From Galbula dea (lineage: Eukaryota; Chordata; Aves; Piciformes; Galbulidae): a stretch of 64,000 nucleotides of DNA. The stretch spans positions 1 to 64,000 of the forward strand of contig VWZX01010832.1 of NCBI GenBank assembly GCA_013399015.1, in the 5' to 3' direction. The notes beneath the pieces were generated by a model. The model had not been told where the DNA came from. It did no database searches and was given only the letters and a program-made list of their open reading frames with translations. This document shows, one piece after another, positions 24,601 to 38,205 of the stretch. Made by a program: the position numbers and the translations under genes. The first letter of the stretch is position 1. Each line of letters starts with the position of its first letter.

Positions 24601-27600
24601 CATTTCCTAAAACCTTTTTCCTATTTTCTTTTATTGCACAGAACAAATCAAGTTCCCAGGATACTTTCTATTGCTTTTACCTATGCTTTCTCTAGGTTTT
24701 CAGGAAGCACATTCCATTTCTCTGTTATAAGAATAATTAAGGACATTCTCTATGCCTGTCTTTACCATTGCAGTTCTCAGCTGCTGCTGGCTTCCAGCAT
24801 AGGTTCCTATAGGGCAGTCAGATGCTTCTTGTGTAATTTCCAGTGAGTTGTCTGCTGCCCAAAACCTCAAATGTGCACTTTTGGTTTAGCCTGGTCATAC
24901 AGCTTTCACCAGCAGAATAACTAGCCATATCAAAGACATATAAGACTTCTTATTTAATGTGAGGAAAGGCTGGCTTATGCTGGTGCTCCGTCACCTGGCA
25001 GTTTTGTATCTGAAAGGTCAGGCTAGTAAAACATGTCTTTTCATAGTATCTTCTTTAAAGATCCATTCCAATACATACTCAATTTCTAACATGTTATGCC
25101 TGTTGTTACAAACAATTTAGAATGATATAGGTACATTTTCACAGGGTTTTTTGTCTTCCTACATTAATTTGTTTGCAGTGACACCTGCATGGGGGCACAG
25201 TGAAGCTCCATCCTAATTTCATGTGGTTTATTGTCAGTGGACATTATTAATAGTTGCAAATATTATAATTCTATTCAAATCATTCCACATGGTATCTGAA
25301 GATTACATTCAAATAGGTTTCCCAAATAGGCAATTTCTATTCCATACTTACAATTTCTTTTCCGATGATAGAAGATAATTCAGAACTTAATTTAGCAATG
25401 TGTTAAACATAATAGAAAGATACAGTAGAAGCACTATTCCATGTCATTAAACAATAAAGTCAATAATTAGATTTCATTCTGATGCTAAGAGAATTATCAT
25501 ATTTGCTTAGGCAGAAAAATGCAAAGTTCATTTGAAACCTAATGCAATATTCTGAAAATATTATAAATCAAAGTGAGGTCAAATATTGAAAGAAATATGA
25601 ACTATTCAATGCCACACAGCTGAAAGATACTCAGAAACTCTACTGTTGTGTTACATTTTACAATTTTACATCAGTTCATCAAATTCAGTAATAGAGACAA
25701 GTTACACCATAATGTCTATTAAAATACTCACGAAACCAGTGAAAAAGAAATTCATTATAATAAACATAAGACTGAACGCCTATTTAACACACACTGACAG
25801 GCTACAAAAGACAGATACAATAAACTAGAACTCTCTGTGAAGATTGACATTCACATTTGGGCCCTGAGCATATATTCTAAATTATAAGGAAAGCCTGGCT
25901 ACCCAATTATTACATTTTAAAGCTTTGACTGCCTCTTGAAAGTATACTTTGTCTTCCCCCTGCAGAATTCACAAATGCAATAGTCCATAAACCTAATTTT
26001 AATATTATATCCTAAGGGTTCACATACTTACTCAATGTTCAGCCTCTTAATGCTCCATCCAACATGAAGCTTAACCATTCAACTGCTCTGAACAACACCT
26101 GATAACATTTTTCAGACGGACACTAGGGTGTGATTTAAGTAACAAAGTATATCTCTTCAGTAACTGCAAAGGAGCAGGTTCAGGATAAACACCAGAATAT
26201 AAGTAGAGCAAGAATTAATTAAAAGAAGACAAAAAACGATATTAGCAGTGAGAAACTATCACACTAAATACGTTGTTTTTTTCTGTTCATATCTTTAAAT
26301 AGAAGGAAAGGGAAAAGGTGTTAGGCTAGCCACAAAAGGCATGAAAGGCCATTTAAATCCCAGTATGTCCAATGATATGTGAACAATGCTGGGAATTTCA
26401 GAATACAAACTGAGCTGCATTTGTTATAATTATGAGGAACTTATACAAAGGGTTTGCTCTAGCTGACAATTGCCGCCTCTTTGAACGGCTGCGTTCATTG
26501 TCTTTCCTTTCATATCAGTGATTCCTAATGTGAGTTTTGTACCTGTTCACATGATCAGTTTTTCAAACTCTGCATAGTACACAGTAAAGTTACATTTCTG
26601 TGACAAACCGTGCTGCTGATGTGGTTCAGTGACACCAAATATTGTCAAAAGACAGGAGACTAAAGGAGAAAATAAACAGTACTGCAGTCTAAAGATGTCC
26701 CAACTGAAAACTACCTGGTTTATAGACAGATGGGATTTGCAAGGAAAGCAGAGTTCAATGCATGAAATTTCCATTGAGAAGTAAAAGTAAAAAAAAATAT
26801 AAAGATTTAGAGATGCTGGACCTAGCAGTGGGACAGAAAATGAATCAGGTGTACAGTCTGTAGAAAGGAAGAGAGGAGATTAACATCATAACTGGGAATA
26901 TAGAAGTATTTGAAGGAGCACAAGAGAGTCTGGAGGTAAGACTAAACAGAAAAATTTCATGTAAGATTGCCTGAAGAGAAGGGGAGAGGAAGAACATTCA
27001 TGGACATGAAATTAGAAGACTATGAAGAGGAAGAACTTAAAAAGTGAGAAATCAAATGAGACAAGTGCTAATAGAATTAGTTACTGGGAGGACACACTGG
27101 AACCCAAGCAGTTGCAGAAAATAATTTACTTCCCTTAGTAAAGGTGGAGTAGAAGAGGGAGAACGTGGGACAAGGTCCTGCAAGGTAGACCACTGCAGAG
27201 AAGTGGGTCTCCAGCAGTACAGACCTGAAGGAGGCTCTGGAGAGTTGGGCAGCCAGGAGCCACCATCTCTGTGGTCCTCAGCCTCCTGGCGTCCTGGCTG
27301 GTGCAGAAAACCCTTCATTGACAGTTACACAGCTTTGTAGCAATGAGCAGAAGTCTTTTCCATATCAGACATCTCCACATCATCCTCTCACAAACACCCT
27401 TATAGATGTGAAGTTTGCCTGTTTTCTCTCCCAATTTATAGGATATGCCAGTCTCACTACTACAAAGAATGAAGAGGTGACAGTCAAGTTGTTCTGTTAC
27501 AGCAGTGCCACCTCCAAAATAAGTCTTGGTCTAGTGTCATCTGTGCAACAAAGTACTTCCTGACAACTCCAAAATAGATGCTTTAGGTATACAAAGTACT

Positions 27601-28657
27601 ACATAGTCTGTGAAATAATAAGAAACAGGGGAATTACATTTCTGAAGTTGCATAACACCAATCATTAAAGAATTGGCTCAGTGAATATCTAAGCTTTAAT
27701 GCTTTCCATGATTTCTTTGATTGCATGGTGTTTCAGTACATTAGACTGAAGTGTTTGTCTGGTTTATGTGACCATCATTTTAGCTTACGCTGCCTTTAAT
27801 ACAAGTACTTTGGCATGTCTTATAGCACAAACAGACAATAGCATATCAAACCAAATTACAACACTGTTAATTAAAAGTCTCATCAAAGAGAGATTTTTAA
27901 AAGGCAAAATGACCTGCTTCTTAATCTTTCATTACCTAAGCAAAATATTAATAGCACTAATGTGAATTTTGCGTCAGTAATGGCTAAACAGCTCAAGATA
28001 TGCTCCAAACAATGAAAATGAAAGTTAAAACTTCCATAATTTTGTTCCCCTCTGAAGCACAGTATAGGGATTAATTACTTACACTATGAAAACTTCACAT
28101 GGAAAGCTAACACGTTTTGCAACTCAACATAACATATATCAGCTTTACTACTTTGTAATATGCAAGAGAATCCCTAGAGGCACTATATCAAACATCTAAT
28201 AAAAACAATTATTTACAAACTAGAAACACACCAGTGATACACTCAAGACGCAGAGTTATGGGAGAGACACTTGATAGTACAGAGCCTTACTGAATAGCAG
28301 GAAGAAACCATAACTGAGAGTGGAGTATGTTTATGGAACTGAATAACAACATGTAGTTCTATGTTTGTGAAATGGGAGACATGAGGACATGAGACATATT
28401 GGGGCATGACTCCTCAAAGAGTCCAGGACTGATACAAAGTCAAAGGCACTGGCGTACTGTCATACTTTAATGGTCTCCAGCACTAGAAGAAGTTACAAGA
28501 ATCATTATAACATGATCGTAGTAAGGATTTTTTTATCAATATTAATTGTATTTCCCATTTTATCCAGTTAAGTAGAATTTTATCTAAATCTTTCAAGTAC
28601 TCTGCTAACATATTATTCTCCCCTACACTGCAGGAATTAATTTCAGATTCCCAGAAT
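18619..28657. other. 10-kb stretch without recognisable gene or young repeat
   Basis: AT-rich unique DNA. Overlapping short frames occur on both strands (maximum 108 codons at 23747-24073, minus strand), without known motifs. A tandem TGTCCATTAAT pair lies near 23627-23648. The segment at 26460-26520 is unusually structured and is reported separately. The 27100-27310 segment is GC-richer but matches nothing I know. Confidence 0.5.
26464..26503. other. Candidate conserved regulatory element with paired SOX-like sites
   Basis: TGACAATTG at 26464-26472 and CATTGTC at 26496-26502 form inverted SOX-like core sites (ACAAT/ATTGT). Between them is a hairpin-capable TGAACG...CGTTCA pair (26482-26487 and 26492-26497) with three CpGs in an AT-rich setting. 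The function is inferred from motifs only. Conservation was not tested. Confidence 0.2.
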
Positions 28658-29279
28658 ATAGAATCATAGAATCACCTGGGTTGGAAGGGACCTCAGAGGT
28701 TATCTAGTTGGACCCCCTGTAGTGAGCAGGGACATCCCCAACTAAATCAGGTTGCTCAGAACCTTGTCTATCCTCACCTTAAATGCCTCCAGGGACAGGG
28801 CCTCAACCACCTCCCTGGGCAACCTGTTCCAGTGTTCCACTACCCTCATGATAAGGAACCTTTTCCTAATATCTAATCTAAATCTACTCTTCTCTAATTT
28901 AAAACCATTACCCTTGTCCTTTCACTACAGGCCTTTGTAAACAGGCCCTCTCCAACCTCTTTGTAAGTTCCCTTCATGTACTGGAAGGTCACTACTAGGT
29001 CCCTCTGAAGCCTTCTCTTTTCCAGGCTGAACAATCCCAGCTCCCCCAGTCTGTCTTTGCAGGGGAGGTGTTCCAGCCCCCGGATCATTTTCATAGCCCT
29101 CCTTTGGACCCATTCTATCAGGTCCAAGACTTTGCTGTGTTGAGGGCTCCTGAGCTGAACACAGTATTCCAGATAAGGTCTCACCAGAGCAGAGTAAAGT
29201 GGCAGAATCACCTCTCTCGATCTGCTGGTCAGGATTCTTTTGATGCAGCCCAGGGTGCGATTTGCCTTCTGGGCAAATA
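28658..29279 (-). mobile_element. CR1 LINE 3' portion, another subfamily
   Basis: Antisense 3' end 'TAGAATCATAGAATCACCTG' followed by 'GGAAGGGACCTCAGAGGTTA', a signature not shared with the other copies. The minus-strand frame covers the ORF2 C-terminus for about 125 codons without a stop: AQKANRTLGCIKR, SALVRPYLEYCV, VQRRAMKMIRGLEHLP and LGLFSLEKRRLQRDL. It is truncated just after the AQKAN region at about 29279. The long uninterrupted frame reflects the size of the conserved C-terminus, not an active gene, since the RT domain is missing. Confidence 0.92.
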
Positions 29280-32200
29280 TAACTGCAGTTATATGGTTTT
29301 TTAAGTTTTTTTTCCATCTGCAAACATTATCCATCTAAAAACAGTTTAGTTTTAAAAATCAACAAGAATGTACCTTATCTTGAAGTGCATAGAGAATCAT
29401 TATGCTTTCTTGAATCTACATGCAAATATAGGTATTTGCTAGCAATAGATTACATCTGCCATAGTTATTACTAACTTAACTATATGATGTACAGTTTAGA
29501 TTAATAATAACACAAGTAATGTGGCAAAAATTCCCAGTGTGGCAGCATTAAAATGAAAAAGGCTTAGGGGCTAAAATATGTTCATGACAAAGGTATGGTT
29601 AACCCCTACTAAGAATCAATCTAACAACGCATAGACAATAAGCAGTCAACAAGGTATGGCCATACTCAAATTACATACAGATAATAAATGTGGCAAGTAT
29701 GAATGATAAAATTTTAAAATAAATTATATCTTCCACTAGACGTAAACATCGTCTCATCAAAACTGATACCCTATAATGATACAAATGACTTCTTAATGTA
29801 ATTGCCAAAATAGAATACTGCTAATATTGAATTCATTGAAATTCAAAAAATGTATTTGCTCTTTCCAACTGTAAAAATAGTTTATTAGAAAATACCTTTC
29901 ATATTAATATCTTTCTTGTATCCATAGAGAAATACGTCATTTCCATTCTCTGAAAGTGCTTTAACTGTTAACAGGTATTGAAGTTTAACTAATTTCCAAA
30001 CAAAACCTTACATTGTGGGAGGTAAGAGGATAAGGAAGAAAAATGTGTTACTGAGCATTAAGTGGTGCCCCAATACAAGTCATCTCCCAGCTCTTCATGT
30101 TTCTATTAGCAGTCTCAAGTTCTAGTCCATATCTTTTAACATCTTGTTAGTTTGTATCTACTCCTTTTCCCTTTGGCTGCAAACACAGAAATCATACTCT
30201 GACAGTTTGGTCATGACCCTATTGCTTCGTTGTCCTACTTCCATTACAACCTTTAATGAATGATATTATAGGGTGGGGGGAAAAAAAAAAGAAAGTGTTA
30301 TTCTATAGTAATCCAATGAGTAAACTGAAGCTGTTATCCTTTGGGACCAAAGAAACCTCTTCAGCCATCCTAGGAAACCATACAAAGAATTTATCAGTAG
30401 CTTAAAAGCTTAGTCTTCCTTGTCAGAAGAGGTTATAATCTGCATGCATTTAGGACTTAGGTTTTGAGAAAGAGTAACACAAAATGTAGCTCTTTGTCTA
30501 ATGTCTATTTTTTTTTTCTTTTTAGTAAATGGAATGTTTGAAACAGCAGTAGTCACCTGAAACCCCAAAGAGCATTGCAGAAGCATCAGCATAATTTTGT
30601 TAAAATTATTAGAATCTTTAATCTCTTTTAGTGGAAACTAATCAATAGGTGGTTGGCACATATATTCAAAAGGTATTGTTTCATACAGTCTTGGTCAGAA
30701 TGAGTCATGTCAGTGAAAGCTGCCCTTTTCACATGCATCTGCAAAAGGATAAAAGATTGCAGGAAGGAAATCATGTAACATTTTAGACCCACCATCTGAA
30801 AGATACTAATAACCTTTGGGCTTATTGTGTAACCAAGGCTCATCAATCCCAATCAACTTCAGCTCAAAATCCCCCTGAGGTTTGAACTGACAAGAGCAAG
30901 GTAAGATCGGCTCAACAAGAAAAATCTTGCAGTGAAAGGGTCTTAATGACCGTATTTGATGCATTGACATGGTCTAGGCTGTCATATAGACAGAAATTTG
31001 CAATCAGGAAACCCAAGTTTGGCATAGCCTAGAGGTACTATGTTGCAGGAAAGAGGGTGGAGGGGAAGGAGATCCTACTTTGTGCTCGCATAAAGCATAT
31101 AATAAATACTACACAAAAAATATAAATACTACACAAAATGCTCTAAAATGAGCAACAGAGAGCTAGCTGGCAGATGCAGTAAGCTGCATCTCACAGAAAG
31201 GAGAAGTATTAGGCCACTTTCTTCTCCCTGGGAGATCTGGCAGCCTTTATTTTTGTGTCTCCCTGCTTGACCTGAGGCAAAATGTTTGTGCACAGCCCCT
31301 GAGCTCCACACAGCATAGCTAGGGTCAGAACTGTAAAAGGTCGCACTTAATAGATTTTGAAATGCGTACTGAATTCAGCACTAGTTGAGAACTGAAGTTG
31401 TTCAATTTTAGAGATATTTCCAACTCAATATCCAGAGGAACAATGTCAGCAAAGAAAGTGAATAAGCCTAATAGCCCAGGGTATTTTCAGAATTTGTAAT
31501 GCTGGGTGCACTAGACTTGGCTTTCAGTGATTGTTTGCAAATGTCATTTGCCTTCCTGTTCAAACAATTACCCTGGAAATGGGAACAGGAAGAAAACATG
31601 ATGTAAAGATTTTTAAGAATCCTTATGCTTTTAGAATTTTCAAAATGGCATAACATAATTTCTCTATATTATTTCTAAATAATTTTCACATTATACAACA
31701 TCAAAATCTAGAGAAGTTCAAGCTGGCCCTGGAAAGAAGCTTTTATCAGGATGCACAGTCAAATTTCCAAACTCTTCATCTTTAGAGATAGTAGTGAGGG
31801 GACAAAGTGAGAGGCAGTAACGTTCTCCCTTTTTTATATTTTTTTAATTAAGCTCTTCAATTCTATTCTCTGACATGCTTTCACAATACCATGACTTCAT
31901 TCACTTCCAGAGAACTGTGCTAATCCTGAAGTTACTCTACAAAGTAGAAAATCAGACCTCTCCTCAAAACAAATGTCTTGAATGAAAAGGGCCATGTTCA
32001 TTTTACTTCAGAACAGCAGTCTAAAAATGTTACAAAAGATAAACTTCTTGCCAGTTAAAAAGAACATTATAAATGTTTAGAAATCAGGTTTTAGTTAAAG
32101 CTGGCCTTTTGGAGCATACTGTGACTAATGTTCATCTTGCTGAAAAGTGTAACTAAGAGATTAATTTATTATTAATAATGTTTCCAGTGAGGCTGACCGT

Positions 32201-35200
32201 TCGTTCCTTTTTTTGGTTCATGTGCTGCCATTACCTGCACATAAACGACAGTTTGCTCTGATTATTTATCACACGGAAATGACTGGCCATCTTTTACTTT
32301 GAGATTTCTTTGGAGCTGTACAGACCTCTTAATTAAGATTCATTTTCTGCACATGTTCAAACGCAAACAGTATTTTAAATGGGCTGTGGCTGTTTGTAAA
32401 TGCAAAAGTCAAATGTTTCCTGGCTAGCTGATTGTGCACAAATTTATGGCACAAGCAATTTAGTATATGCATACAAATGTGCTTTTTTCATTCCATGTAT
32501 GTGTGTGTAAGCGTAAATATTACTATATAAATATATAATACAAATGTATTGTAAAGGAAGGGACTTTAAACGCCAGACAGCATGCATTCCCATAGCTGTC
32601 TACCCCCAGTATGGAGCCAGAGAAATTAGGTCTGACTTCAAACCATTTCTAGATATTATACCTTCAGGATGATGCAGACACATCTGCATATGGCTGAGTC
32701 ACAGGAAAAGGGACTGCTCTTTGCTTTGAAAATCAAAAAATAGGACATACTGAGTTTATGGATGAGCAATTTAATACAGCACAGAGCAATGTCTATTTGC
32801 ATGTCTCTAAACAACTCATCTGACAGAAGAAAAGTGTTAATCTAGAGACAATATCTGGAGGCACTTCAGTCAGAGTCTTCATCTGACCTGCAGAACACTG
32901 GCAACACAGTTCTCATACAGAACAGCACAGTCTTCCCAAACAACTCAGCTCAAACGGTAATAATCTTTATTGGCTACCAGAATAACACTGGTAGCTGACC
33001 CCTGTGCAAAAAATATAACCCTGGTTTCACCCCTCTGCCCATTCTGATGTTTAGCAACACATTGTAAACAGATGGTTTATGCTATATGGTACAACTACAG
33101 CTTCATTTCTTCCAGGGTTTTATATTTTTATTAGATGTTCCATGACTCATTTTGCAAAAGGTAAGCATCAAATAACTATAATGATAGTTCTTTCATCTTT
33201 ATGACAGTCTCAAATAATCATTGTGTGATTTAACCAATGCATGGTATAATATAAAAAAAGATTATAAAATACAGCTGCAACATATTTAGTAAGAACCTGG
33301 GAAAAGTAGTTTTGCACAATTAAAAATCATTTTACTTAAGTAAATCTTTAAAAAAAAAAAAAAATCATTTCAATTTCTTAGGGAACTAAGAATTTTAGAA
33401 ACATTGAGTTTCACCTCTGGTCCTTATGGTGGCCGTAAGTTGATTTCATGGAGAAATTGAAATTCTACTACTGGATTTTAATATCACATCAAAGCAACCT
33501 ACAATTTTCATTTCAAAAATAAAAGAAAAAATATTGCTATCTCAGATAAGATGAGTCAAAAGAAGTCATCTGCACCATATAAGAACTAGAAAGGCAAGGC
33601 AACTTCTCTGATTCTCACCAAGAGTCTTGCAGTAAGAAACTGCACAAATGGCAAGGTCCTGAGCTTGTACACCCACAGCAGCATCCTCAGCTAGGGTACA
33701 CACTTCTGATGGCAAACTCTAAGCACAATATAAAGCCTCTCCTTGAGCTTCTCCACTGCATTCACCAATGTCTGTAGGAAGCTAGGAGCACTTCAGCCTA
33801 AAAGTAAACAGTTACCAGCATGGCATATTCAAACCTGTATCTCTTGCAACTGCAGAGGGACTATCTGCTTAGATGCCTCATTTTAATATGGCATTTCTAC
33901 CTTAAAACAAAAACTCTGCCCCAATTTGGTTAACTGTTGCAAACTTGATCACACAAAAAGCATATTATTATCTGAAATTTCCAGTAATATTTTATTTTTT
34001 ACTACTGACTGTCATGTAGGTTAACCTTATTTTGAAATCCTTCAGATTACCTGTCTTCATGAACAAATTCCCAGCAAAAGAGAATAAAAATATTGGTACA
34101 TGTACTACCTGCATTCACTAAGCAAAAGTATTCTTGATTAATTTAAAAATCCAGTATAAATTCTCTCTTGTTTCTATGTCTGAATGAATTGTTAGAAATC
34201 ATTACTAGATCATCAGCTGTGAAACCCCTTCAGCAACCACTTTTTTTACTGTGAATGTAATAGAACAGTAAATTTTAAACATAATTAAACAGTACTCTGT
34301 CAATAGCTTTAAATAAAACATGGTTATTTACTGTTGTTTTGAAAGCTGTTCATTTTCTCAAGAGAAGAATGCCCCATGTGTTTATAGACAGAAAGAGAAA
34401 TTAGAATGTTTTATGTTGAAAAGTATGTAGAATGCACTAACCAATAATCATAACTGATGTGGTGATTAGCAAATAAGGTGCTAATTATATGGTATGACAT
34501 TTGCATAGAGATCTTAGCTGCACTACTACAAAGACTGACTGAGCCAATTGCCCCACTCAGATTTGATCTTTCCTTTAACCAGCATTAAGAACATTTATGT
34601 ACCAACACTGTGAATTCTAAGCAGTAAACTATTCTTATTTCACAAATGAAAATAAGACTGATCTATGTTAGCTGTATCTATTCAAATCTGCCTTTTGGCT
34701 GGGGTGGTGGAATCAGCAATACATTTCTTGTTCCATCCAGGGACAGCTGACACTGTGAGTGAGTCTACATATTTTACTTTTGTGGCTATATTAAAACCTG
34801 TAACTATTCCTGATGAACTTTTAGAAATCAAAACAATTATACACACATATACACAGAGTTATGAAAGAATAAACTTTTAGAAAATCAGTTATGAACTTGC
34901 AAAATGTTTTCATACACTGAGACAATAATGGATACAGGCAGTGTGATGCAATTTGTGAGCACTTTAGCTGTGTGTTAGTGAAAAACAGAATGGCCATGGG
35001 TGCTTGCCTCATTAACGTTTACTTTACCTATACAAGACCAGAATAACCTTCAGTTCAGGACCTGAGTCTTTTTTACGTTACCAAAGCATTATATAGAGTG
35101 ATTAAACTCTTGACCTTTGGTCATCTGCAAATGTTGGGCTGACCCTCACATTCAGACACTTCTGCTGATCTAATTCTTCCAGAGAAGCAGAGGTCAAGTG

Positions 35201-37617
35201 CCAGGCATAAGTTCTGAAACTCCTACAGCATCAGCATAGACTTTTTTGGAGGTCAAGGGCTATTGTGTAGACTTTCACTCACTGTTCTCTAGTAATTCAG
35301 GTATTTACAGGCAGAGCAGAAGACCTGCCTTTGGCAGGGTGGATTTTTTTTTATATTTGCAATGCTAAGACAATTACCTTTCAGCTTAATCTTTGGAGAC
35401 AAGTCTGGCTTGTATGAATAGTTTCATCAGTCCAAAACTGGTTTAAAAGTATAGATGTATTTTGGGAACATAAGGTGGTACACCTACTTAACAATTCCAG
35501 AACAGTCTAATTCATGGCTTATCATAAACAACACAACATAGAAATTTAAAGCTTTCCACATAAGTATTTTTTTCTAGAAAATTCTAGCAGAGATGTTATC
35601 AGTAACTGTAAACTTCATCACCAGATAGAAACATGAAAAAAAATACAAGTGTATAGATACATGTCACATACATAAATTACTCTTGCTTTATCTCATATAT
35701 TTACACTGAAAATGACATCAGGCCAGGCACTGTCTCTTATGTTGTCCTAGTAACACCAGCTTTTGCAGCCTGTTACTGGGATTTTCTAAAAAGCACTTCT
35801 CAGCCTTATGACACACTCCCAACAACCAGGAAAGTTTCTGCAGTATGACATCCCAGGTTAACTTCTCCTCCTCCCAGTGCCAAAATTAGATTATACTCTG
35901 TTGTGATGTGTGTAGAAAGTCATTGTTACTTATGCAGGTATCTGGGGCAGGTTGCTTTTTATTTAACACTATGAAAAATCTTCTTGGGTATTTTTTGTGT
36001 ATATAGTTTCTTATACCATTTTGCTGACTGGTATCATCCTCTTCCACCACAAATTCAACTCATATGCCACAGCTTACTTAAAATTACATTTAAGTTCCTT
36101 GAAGCAACAGTTTTGTCTAGCTATATGCTCATTCAATGGGGACTAAAACTTATTTAAGCCATTAGACTTTTCTAAGCAAAGAAAAACAGTATGACATCAA
36201 AGCTCTGTTTTGTTTTCTCATGAGAAAGATTGTTAAACTGATCACGAAAGTCTGTATGATATTTGTGTCTTTCTGGCAATGCTATGAGTCATCTGTTTGC
36301 TCTCTTTTCGTCCTTATCTTTGATGACCTACCTTGGCCAACATGTATCCAAAAGCAGTAATTTACCACAGTGGTGAATCACCTTTCAGGATTTATATGTT
36401 TCAAATGAGTCATACTTAACTTTATAGTAAGCACCACATGAATTGTGCACTATCATCATGGTGTTTTTAGATGTCCATATCTGGAAAACAAAATTATGTA
36501 TTTCAGTCGCAGAAGTAAAATAAAATGTTGAACAGTAGTCCCTACTTTAAATTCTGCATAAATATTTTTTCTTTTTTAATTCAGTTAAAAAATATTGGTC
36601 AAAATATACATGAGCAAGAATTACCCTAGAAATTTTTTCCCATCATTGCAATCGTGGGCTTGAAAATCTTAAGAGCAGAATTTCTAATATCAAGTTCCTC
36701 ATTTCCAAAGCCCTGTAATATGAAAAACTCCAACCCACAAAATTTATACCCAGAGATTCAGAATTAATTCAGTGATAGCATTTCAGAAAGTTGGCACATT
36801 CAGATCCACCGTTGAGGAAAATTTATTCTATTACATTCCCTTTCATCTGGTCTTCTTTGCACAGTATTATCTAATGTTAAGCGTCTGCCTTCTGTTACAG
36901 AAATTCCCTGCAAGGAAAAGTTATTTGTAATCAACATTCACTCCCATGTGCCTGCACTTGTAATTATACTTATAATTAATTACACTCATAATTATTGAGA
37001 AATCAATGTAGTAAATTTTTTTGTTTGTTTTAATTTCCATTCCTATATAAGAAAGGAAGTATCTCTTTATAATGATGAATATCAAAGAGACTGTCATGGG
37101 CAAATGGAACACAATAAAGCAACAGTTTGCAGGCAATATATGGTCAAAATAATTTGTTATCTGCAAGGGGTATACTAGGGGAGATATTAAACTGAATGTA
37201 GACCCCTACATAGCAAGTTCAGACTCTAGTCTTGATTTGTCAGCAGCAGGAGAACTAGGACTGATCTAAGTGCTTCCTGAAATTTGCCATAACTGGCTCC
37301 CTGACAAACCATCCATTTTTGCAGTGAGCAAAGAACCGGTGACATTCTACTTGTATTCTCACTACCATTGAGACAGGAAGAACTACTGAAAACTGTTTAA
37401 TTTTGTGGAAGAATGCAATAAGACACACAACAACAGTGTATCTTATCTGCATTATCTGTGAGGAGTAAGTTTTATTTTCATTGGTTATAATAAAACTTCA
37501 AACTATATTAACAAATTAGATGTAACATATTACTGATTGCAGTGATGTGTAATGACCATAAAATATAGATTTCTTCCTTTAAATCTCTGTTGAGATGTGA
37601 AGACAGACCTTTGGCTT
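29280..37617. other. 8.3-kb stretch without recognisable gene or young repeat
   Basis: AT-rich unique DNA. A direct repeat of 17 bp (ATAAATACTACACAAAA at 31102-31118 and 31122-31138) and an A15 run (33350-33364) are present. The open frames, up to 81 codons, have no recognised motif. A segment at about 32160-32480 has the look of a vertebrate conserved noncoding element and is listed separately. Confidence 0.5.
32160..32480. other. Candidate conserved noncoding element
   Basis: Non-repetitive, moderately AT-rich sequence with many developmental factor-like cores: ATTAATAATG, GATTATTTATCACACG, TTAATTAAG (32328-32336), CACATGTT and ATTGTGCACAAAT. CpGs such as CGTTCG (32198-32203) and AAACGA survive in a CpG-poor neighbourhood. 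This pattern is typical of enhancers near developmental genes, but I cannot test conservation. Unique DNA is the alternative. Confidence 0.2.
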
Positions 37618-38205
37618 TGCTGTGGTTCAATTCTACCTGACGACTGAGCACCATGCGGGCACATGCCTACTCCTCTCCTCTCAGTGGGATAGGTAGGAGA
37701 ATTGGAAAAAAAGTAAAGCTCCTGGGTTGAGGTAAGAACAGAAGATCAGCATTATTATTATTATTATTACTAGTATTATTTTAAAATAATAATACTACTA
37801 ATAAATACTAGTCATAATAATAGTAAAGAAAATTAATATAGAAAAAAAATAGGCAAGATAAGACAAGTGATGTACAATGCAGCTTCTCACAGCCCGCTGA
37901 TTGATGTTGAGGGAACAATCCCCCTTCCCAGCCAGCTCCCCCAAGTTTATGTGCATGACATTCTACAGTATGGAATATATCTCTGGATACCTTGGATCAG
38001 CTTTACCGGCCATTCTCCCTGCCTGTGCCCCTCCTCATCTCCATAGCACAAGAAACTGAAAACTCTGTAACTTAGGGTAAGTGCTACCTAGCAACAACTA
38101 AACCATCGCTGTGTTATCAAAATTATTCCCACACTAAATCCAAAACACAGGGCTGTACCAGCTACTAGGAAAAAAATTAACTCTACCCCAGCAGAAACCA
38201 TGAGA
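37618..38205 (-). mobile_element. Solo LTR of an avian ERV with a perfect target duplication
   Basis: This 588-bp element is flanked by the identical 5-bp sequence GGCTT (37613-37617 and 38206-38210). Its left end reads TGCTGTGGTTCAATTC. Its right end reads AACTCTACCCCAGCAGAAACC, then ATGAGA (the expected final CA has mutated). The sense strand is minus: 'GGTAGAGTTAATTTTTTTCC' near the 5' end and a CATAAAC TATA-like sequence from plus positions near 37950. The internal AT-rich (ATT)n region matches a variable AT tract in this LTR family. It belongs to the same broad group as the older LTR at 13362. No internal genes are present, so it is a recombined solo LTR. Confidence 0.8.
37751..37822. 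repeat. (ATT)n tract and AT palindrome inside the LTR
   Basis: ATT repeats run from 37751 to 37769. They are followed by a perfect 18-bp palindrome (TATTATTTT/AAAATAATA, 37774-37791) and further AAT-rich sequence. It could form a hairpin in single-stranded DNA, and is probably a replication-slippage product within the LTR's AT-rich region. Confidence 0.75.
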
